Positions 49,450 to 53,643 of a stretch of 53,643 bases of DNA are shown here, one piece after another. The notes below the pieces were generated by a model, which worked only from the letters and a program-made list of their open reading frames with translations, had not been told where the DNA came from and did no database searches. Numbering within the stretch: position 1 is the stretch's first letter; every line of letters starts with the position of its first letter. The stretch is from Candidatus Woesearchaeota archaeon (GTDB lineage Archaea > Nanobdellota > Nanobdellia > Woesearchaeales > SM23-78). Both the position numbers and the translations under genes were made by a program. The stretch spans positions 1-53,643 of the forward strand of contig JAFGBP010000011.1 in the NCBI GenBank assembly GCA_016933095.1. The letters are read 5' to 3'.

Positions 49450-50505
49450 CTAGAACACTCCAGGTATGAACATGTACTTGACCTTCTTCCTGTACTTGAC
49501 GTAGTCAGGGTCCTGGAGGAGGTGGCGCTCCTCGGTGTAGGCTCGCAGGTAGTAGATGAAAGACCAAGAGACCAGGCTTGCAATCAGGATTATTGAGCGG
49601 AGAGGGGAAAGCACGTATACGATCGAAGGAATTGCATAGACCCACCAACCTAAAGCCTTCATGATATAAGCAGGGTGGCGGACGAAGGCGTAAGGCCCTG
49701 CAGATACAATGCCGCGGTTGGTTAGGTTGGAAGCCTTGAACCCAAGTGCGATAGTCGACCATAAATATACCAACGCTGACAAGAAAAATAGCAAGCCAAC
49801 CACAAACACCATGAGGTTCGACGGTCCAGAATATATTGGGAAGAGAGCGATCAAAGACCCTGAAGCGTAGCTTAGGGGCGGGTAGCATGCGAGCGTGACG
49901 ACCCAACCGAGAAGAGTTGGCTCCACTGATTTCACCTTGTTTCCAAGAAATCCGGCCTCGATAGTGTAGGCAAACGCGAAAATGAACGTGTCAATAAAAT
50001 AGATTACTCCCGCGGCGAAAGTCAACGTAATCTCGTCAAAATATTCGAAAGAGAAGAATCCGGAAGAAATTTGTGTCTGGAGAGCGGCATCCATCTTATG
50101 CAAGTTCAGGAAGCAGAAATTGACCATCATTGGAATGTAGATGAATTTGACGATGACAAAAAGAATTGCTGTCTTCTCTTCTCGCTGAAGCTTTCTTTGT
50201 CTGAAAAGAAGGGCATATTTTCTCTCCCAGATGAGCTTGGCTGATTGCAACAGGAAAGCAAGCAGCACTCTCAGGAGCACTGCGCTCTTGGATTCCTTGA
50301 TCATCCGGTCGGGGGCGAAGACATAAAATGGTAGCATCCCGAAAGTGTACGCTAGCGCTAGGACTACTAGCACTTGCTGGGTCTCTGCAAGCAAAAACCC
50401 TTTGTAGTATGGGAGTGCGCGGCACAACCATATCGTAAACCAGATTAGTGCCAGGTTTGAAAGATAGGATCTCCATCGAAGATGCGCATTGGGATTATGA
50501 GGCAT
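49450..50505 (-). CDS. Membrane methyltransferase, ICMT/PEMT-like C-terminal domain
   Basis: About eight hydrophobic segments; the C-terminal GPYAFVRHPAYIMKALGWW, and RAYTEERHL...DYVKYRKKVKYMF match isoprenylcysteine methyltransferase and phospholipid methyltransferase-like proteins. The first 200 residues are an additional membrane region. It methylates a lipid or prenylated substrate at the membrane; which one is unknown. Convergent with the CPBP gene. Confidence 0.8.
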   Translation of the reverse strand: MPHNPNAHLRWRSYLSNLALIWFTIWLCRALPYYKGFLLAETQQVLVVLALAYTFGMLPFYVFAPDRMIKESKSAVLLRVLLAFLLQSAKLIWERKYALLFRQRKLQREEKTAILFVIVKFIYIPMMVNFCFLNLHKMDAALQTQISSGFFSFEYFDEITLTFAAGVIYFIDTFIFAFAYTIEAGFLGNKVKSVEPTLLGWVVTLACYPPLSYASGSLIALFPIYSGPSNLMVFVVGLLFFLSALVYLWSTIALGFKASNLTNRGIVSAGPYAFVRHPAYIMKALGWWVYAIPSIVYVLSPLRSIILIASLVSWSFIYYLRAYTEERHLLQDPDYVKYRKKVKYMFIPGVF

Positions 50506-50615
50506 ATCCTCAGGGCTTATCCCGAATTCTTTATAAAATTAGTGATGATTAAAATGAACCGGTAGTGCCACAAACCTCTCTTCCCTTTACGCTTCAGGCC
50601 ACTACTAGTCTGGTC

Positions 50616-50633
50616 ATGGAGATATGTCTCCAT
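50616..50633. promoter_or_regulatory. Near-palindrome ahead of the PEF-CTERM gene
   Basis: ATGGAGATATGTCTCCAT is an 18-bp near-perfect palindrome about 25 bases upstream of the TATA (AAGTTATAAAGG, about 50654) of the next gene, a possible operator. Confidence 0.4.
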
Positions 50634-50688
50634 AATTTAGAAAATTTAGAAAAAGTTATAAAGGATGGCTGTGTTTTCTTGAGGGAAT

Positions 50689-51033
50689 ATGCGAAATAAA
50701 AACTTGAGTGTGAAAGCCTTCTTTTTCATAGTTCTTATCTTGGCTTTCTCCAATGCTGTGTTTGCAGCAGGCTCATACGCGTGTTATTATCATGGAAATT
50801 CCTTTGATAATTGCGAAACATCAACTTCTTGCAGTTCGGGCGAAACTGTTGGAGCATGTACAAGCGCTTCAGGTTCATGCAGCCCCTCATCTGGAAGTGA
50901 TTGTGTTCCTGAGTTCAAGAACAGCACTGGCATCGTAGCACTTCTTTTTGCGGTAAGCATCCCTTTCATAATAAGAAAAATGAAGCCACTGAAACCTACT
51001 GCCATTACTCCACGTCAACGTAGAACTCAGTGA
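50689..51033 (+). CDS. Small cysteine-rich PEF-CTERM surface protein
   Basis: The 114-residue precursor has a signal peptide (VKAFFFIVLILAFSNAVFAA), a Ser/Thr-rich mature part with six Cys (residues 32, 42, 48, 57, 64, 72), then PEF at 74-76, a hydrophobic segment and RKMKPLKP. This is the layout of PEF-CTERM sorting signals recognised by archaeosortases. An archaeosortase gene lies 0.9 kb away. The signal would be cut and the protein anchored, possibly to a lipid. The 3' end overlaps the convergent gene by 29 bases. Confidence 0.78.
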   Translation: MRNKNLSVKAFFFIVLILAFSNAVFAAGSYACYYHGNSFDNCETSTSCSSGETVGACTSASGSCSPSSGSDCVPEFKNSTGIVALLFAVSIPFIIRKMKPLKPTAITPRQRRTQ

Positions 51034-51769
51034 ACTTCGTTATCTTTGCTCCTTCTTCGTGAAACCTTATGCCTGCTATTGCAAATTCTGCCCTTTCAGG
51101 TGCCTTTGCATAGATTGACTTGGTCTCGTATCCAACAGTATCTTCCAGCACTATGATATTACGTCCGATCTCCTGGTGAGGGTAGATGAAGGAATCGTTC
51201 TTTATCATCCAGACAATGGTGATGTAGGCTGCGTCTCCACTGCAATTCAGACAGTTGATCATGAAACTTGCTTTGTATGTCTTACCTTGCTCGATAGGAA
51301 TCAACTCCGAGTTTATTATCCCGTACCCGTACTTTGAATCGTCAGCTCTTATATGCAGGCATTCTCCCTTGTAGCATCCTGTAGATGTATGCTCTATCAT
51401 TCCTAAGTAATTCCAGCCAATGGCATTTTTGGGTTTGTCTGTTGATGCACTCTTCTCAAATCCTATGCTGGAAATGTTTAGATCGATTGCGGGCTCTGTT
51501 AATGCGTTCCCGTCCAGCCCTTTTGGGTGATGGTCATAGGGGATTTTCCTCTCTGTCATTAAGGCCCTCTCGTTGTACAAGTCAACGTCCTGCCCGTCAT
51601 AATTGATATCGATGTCCAATTGGCTTTTGTGAGCTATGACTGCGCGTCCCAGCCAGTCATCCCAGATGAGGAAAGAGGATGCAAAAGCCATCAGCGCTAT
51701 TACGATGCTTATAGCTATGATCGTTCTCTTCCTGCGTGTTTCTCTTGTTGTCCTTCGCACCACGCCCAT
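51005..51769 (-). CDS. Membrane-anchored extracellular protein, 254 residues
   Basis: A very basic N-terminus (RRTTRETRRKR) is followed by one membrane segment (TIIAISIVIALMAFASSFLI) and a large extracellular beta-rich domain resembling carbohydrate-binding-like jelly rolls (IPIEQGKTYKASFMINC). Function unknown. It follows the archaeosortase gene on the same strand, separated by element C1, and is convergent with the PEF-CTERM gene. Confidence 0.72.
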   Translation of the reverse strand: MGVVRRTTRETRRKRTIIAISIVIALMAFASSFLIWDDWLGRAVIAHKSQLDIDINYDGQDVDLYNERALMTERKIPYDHHPKGLDGNALTEPAIDLNISSIGFEKSASTDKPKNAIGWNYLGMIEHTSTGCYKGECLHIRADDSKYGYGIINSELIPIEQGKTYKASFMINCLNCSGDAAYITIVWMIKNDSFIYPHQEIGRNIIVLEDTVGYETKSIYAKAPERAEFAIAGIRFHEEGAKITKFTEFYVDVE

Positions 51770-51833
51770 TAGTCTCGCCTTTTTGTATTGACCTTGTTTG
51801 ATGTTCTTGTTTTAAATAATTTGCTTTCTCAGC

Positions 51834-51956
51834 GGCTCTGTTTAAAGTCTCTCGTAGCCCGCTGCTACCGCTTATTAATAACGTCCTTTAGCCGAGTCTA
51901 GTCTGACCGCATGGTATTTCGTGTGCGCAGCTAGGGGCTACTCTTTGAACAGAGCC
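51834..51956 (-). mobile_element. Element C1, 123-bp MITE-like element
   Basis: GGCTCTGTTTAAAG at the left and CTTTGAACAGAGCC at the right are inverted repeats; TTTCTCAGC at 51825-51833 and 51957-51965 is a 9-bp target duplication. Inner parts CGTAGCCCGCTGC and CTAGGGGCTAC pair. The end GGCTCTGT equals that of A4. A related copy begins near 53569. The right duplication covers the last codons of the archaeosortase gene. Confidence 0.78.
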
Positions 51957-51960
51957 TTTC

Positions 51961-53496
51961 TCAGCATGTCCGCTTCTTCTCTCGCTTTTGCCTGCCTTTA
52001 TGTCCCTCGTCTTTCCACGGCTTGCCGCAAGTCATGAACCTAAGCGAGAGCTGCCAGAATATCACGAAGTATATTATGAAGAGCACCATGCCTGCGTTGG
52101 TGTGGTATGCGTTGAGGGCGAAGTCTCTTGAGAAGTATATCCCTATTATGAACAAGAGGTAGATCCTGATGACGTTCATCGCCAATGCTCCTAGGAGTCC
52201 TGGGATGAACAGGAGTGCGGCTCTTTTGATGTTGATTGATCGCCAGTTGATGGCGACGAGCAGCGAATATGCGAGGATGAAGTAGGCCAGGCTGTCGATG
52301 CCTGAGCAGGTGTCTGCCATGCCTACCATGAACTCCGGCACGCCTAGCCATGGCAGGCTCGGGTCTGAGAAGTCAAGTACGGGTTGTAGGAAGCTTATCT
52401 TCATGAGGATGTATGCGCCGTAGCTTACAAGCTTTGAGAGGATGAGCCAATAGTTACGTATGTATTGGCTGAACCAGTACATGATGATGGAGTATACGAA
52501 TGAGAATCCAATTTCGATCTTTGCTTTCTGGAAGATGAACCAGATGAAGTCGAGCCCGAAGAATGCGATGAACAGGAACAGCAGGGCTATTGCCCTGAGG
52601 ATAAATCCTGTTTTGAAGAGGATGCTTGCTGTCGCATCGTCGTCCTGCTGTATGAAGAACGCGAGCTCGTTGTAGTACAGGTTATCCCATTTCCCGTCAT
52701 GGAACGCATAGCTTTGGTGGTTTACGTATGCGTCTTGGGAGCTTATGGATATCGAGTCGCGGCATCTCTTCTGGAGGTAGAGCAGGTTGGGTCCCTGCAT
52801 TAGGAGGCTCTGGTTGACTTTGATGATGACCCAGTGGTCTGTTTCAGGATATTGTGATGTGCTTGATGTGCGGAGGCTGTCGGCGTATTCTTCTGAGATG
52901 TCGATCGAGTGGTTGTTGATTCCTAGGGTTATCATGCAGTCGGAGAATGCTCCGTTGCCGTCTAGATCTGCCCAATAAGAATGAAATCTAACCTCTGGAT
53001 TGCCCGGTATCTTATCAAGCGTCACCTGCCTTGCGAGGACGTCGCTGTCATCCTCCAGCCAATACAGCCGGTTGGGGTTGATGTCAGTGTCTGATAGGAT
53101 CCTTGGCGAGAGCCATCTTTCGGCGTCGAAGTTCATCCTGTCGGTTATTTCTGCTCCATGTGAGAGTATATGGTCATAGTCTATCTGGGTGCTGAAGGCG
53201 AGCATGAACAGGAGCCCTGCCAGCAGTGCGAATGCAAGAGGTTCTTTCCAGTCGCGCTTCCTTGGCTCGTATCCTTTTATCTTTTCATGCGAGGTTATGA
53301 GAAGCACGAGGAGGAGTGCTGAGAATATTACGTACATCCGCTGTAGGAGGAACACTGTCCGGAGCTGGAAGTGGTATCCGTCTGCATTGATGAATATTGA
53401 AAGGAACAGCGGGAGCAGCAGGAGTGTGACAAGGACAAAGCTTATGTATCTCCTGAAAAACCAAGGAACTTTCGCCCATCCATTCACCCATTCCAT
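51961..53496 (-). CDS. Archaeosortase/exosortase family protein
   Basis: The C-terminal third is a multi-spanning exosortase fold with the three catalytic motifs: Cys in ADTCSGIDSLAYF, Arg in ALAMNVIRIYLL and His in NAYHTNAGM. The N-terminal half adds four membrane segments and a large extracellular domain (about residues 120-300). It would cut PEF-CTERM-like signals and join the protein to an anchor. I choose the ATG at 53496, downstream of TTTTTTTAAG; the frame goes on to 53556, next to element C2. Confidence 0.85.
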   Translation of the reverse strand: MEWVNGWAKVPWFFRRYISFVLVTLLLLPLFLSIFINADGYHFQLRTVFLLQRMYVIFSALLLVLLITSHEKIKGYEPRKRDWKEPLAFALLAGLLFMLAFSTQIDYDHILSHGAEITDRMNFDAERWLSPRILSDTDINPNRLYWLEDDSDVLARQVTLDKIPGNPEVRFHSYWADLDGNGAFSDCMITLGINNHSIDISEEYADSLRTSSTSQYPETDHWVIIKVNQSLLMQGPNLLYLQKRCRDSISISSQDAYVNHQSYAFHDGKWDNLYYNELAFFIQQDDDATASILFKTGFILRAIALLFLFIAFFGLDFIWFIFQKAKIEIGFSFVYSIIMYWFSQYIRNYWLILSKLVSYGAYILMKISFLQPVLDFSDPSLPWLGVPEFMVGMADTCSGIDSLAYFILAYSLLVAINWRSINIKRAALLFIPGLLGALAMNVIRIYLLFIIGIYFSRDFALNAYHTNAGMVLFIIYFVIFWQLSLRFMTCGKPWKDEGHKGRQKREKKRTC

Positions 53497-53568
53497 GGGA
53501 GATGGCAAATCGGTGGGACTTAAAAAAACTATTCTTTTTCTGCTGTCATGATGCATAGCCAGGGGCTA

Positions 53569-53643
53569 CTTCTTTCGTAGCCCGCTGCGACCGCTTATTA
53601 ATAACGTCCTTTTGCCGAGTCTAGGTTAATCGCTTTCTGACTC
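53569..53643 (-). repeat. Element C2, partial copy cut by the window end
   Basis: GTAGCCCGCTGC-G-ACCGC, then CTTATTAATAACGTCC and GCCGAGTCTAG match C1 at 51854-51901, in the same orientation. The left part GGGGCTAC pairs with GTAGCCC. The other end lies outside the window. C1 and C2 flank the archaeosortase gene as direct repeats. Confidence 0.62.

Overview
The window is archaeal chromosomal DNA. Evidence: an archaeal-type alanyl-tRNA synthetase, a class I archaeal CCA-adding enzyme, Dph2 for diphthamide, Spt4 and RpoE1 (Rpb7), ribosomal proteins eS24 and eS31, a PAC2 proteasome-assembly chaperone, a tRNA with a 37/38 intron, TATA boxes 24-30 bases ahead of many start codons (leaderless mRNAs) and GGTG(A)-type ribosome binding sites. 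Gene content and the many short unknown proteins suggest a DPANN-type lineage (Woesearchaeota-like), but this is an inference and the phylum cannot be fixed from the window.

Layout. 1-6 kb: an accessory stretch of hypothetical genes and two MNT/HEPN toxin-antitoxin modules, separated by copies of a co-oriented repeat that give it a cassette-like look. 6-18 kb: a sulfatase, unknown small proteins, a cation/proton antiporter with a lysine-rich tail, PAC2, a small basic tandem-repeat protein, two twin micro-peptide genes with signal peptides, a circularly permuted GTPase, a PD-(D/E)XK nuclease, and a Ser/Thr kinase-like membrane protein. 18-34 kb: RNA-modification and lipid/sugar genes (RlmN-like enzyme, methyltransferase, MGDG-synthase-like glycosyltransferase, cca, DedA, GT4-HAD fusion, Dph2 as two ORFs, UbiB-like kinase, alaS), a candidate structured RNA and tRNA-Thr(CGU). 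34-44 kb: membrane and signalling genes (paralogous membrane pair, two STAS proteins, histidine kinase, sugar-binding lipoprotein, beta-propeller lipoprotein, a GH99-like gene broken by an in-frame TAG). 44.9-46.7 kb: a conserved information-processing operon (eS31, eS24, Spt4, RpoE1, Fcf1-like PIN). 46.8-53.6 kb: a cell-surface block (PIG-L deacetylase, GT4, CPBP protease, ICMT-like methyltransferase, PEF-CTERM protein, archaeosortase).

Three non-coding themes stand out. (1) At least five intergenic elements of 122-125 bp have perfect or near-perfect terminal inverted repeats, 9-11 bp flanking direct repeats and a shared inner core, but terminal arms that differ between copies while staying complementary within each copy; three further relatives and a second, longer family (about 170 bp, UUCG-capped hairpin) are present. 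(2) A shared promoter-proximal motif, AGTGGTTAYAAA, sits directly upstream of BRE/TATA at four unlinked loci, suggesting a small regulon. (3) Two tandem peptide genes encode 30- and 32-residue proteins that are almost only a signal peptide plus a conserved LWPE tail, a pheromone-like arrangement.

Regulatory proteins are rich for a small-genome archaeon: an RsbW-like HATPase, two STAS proteins (one with the phosphorylatable Ser, one with Asp there), a histidine kinase downstream of a solute-binding lipoprotein, and a kinase-like membrane protein. Archaea lack sigma factors, so the target of any partner-switching circuit would be new.
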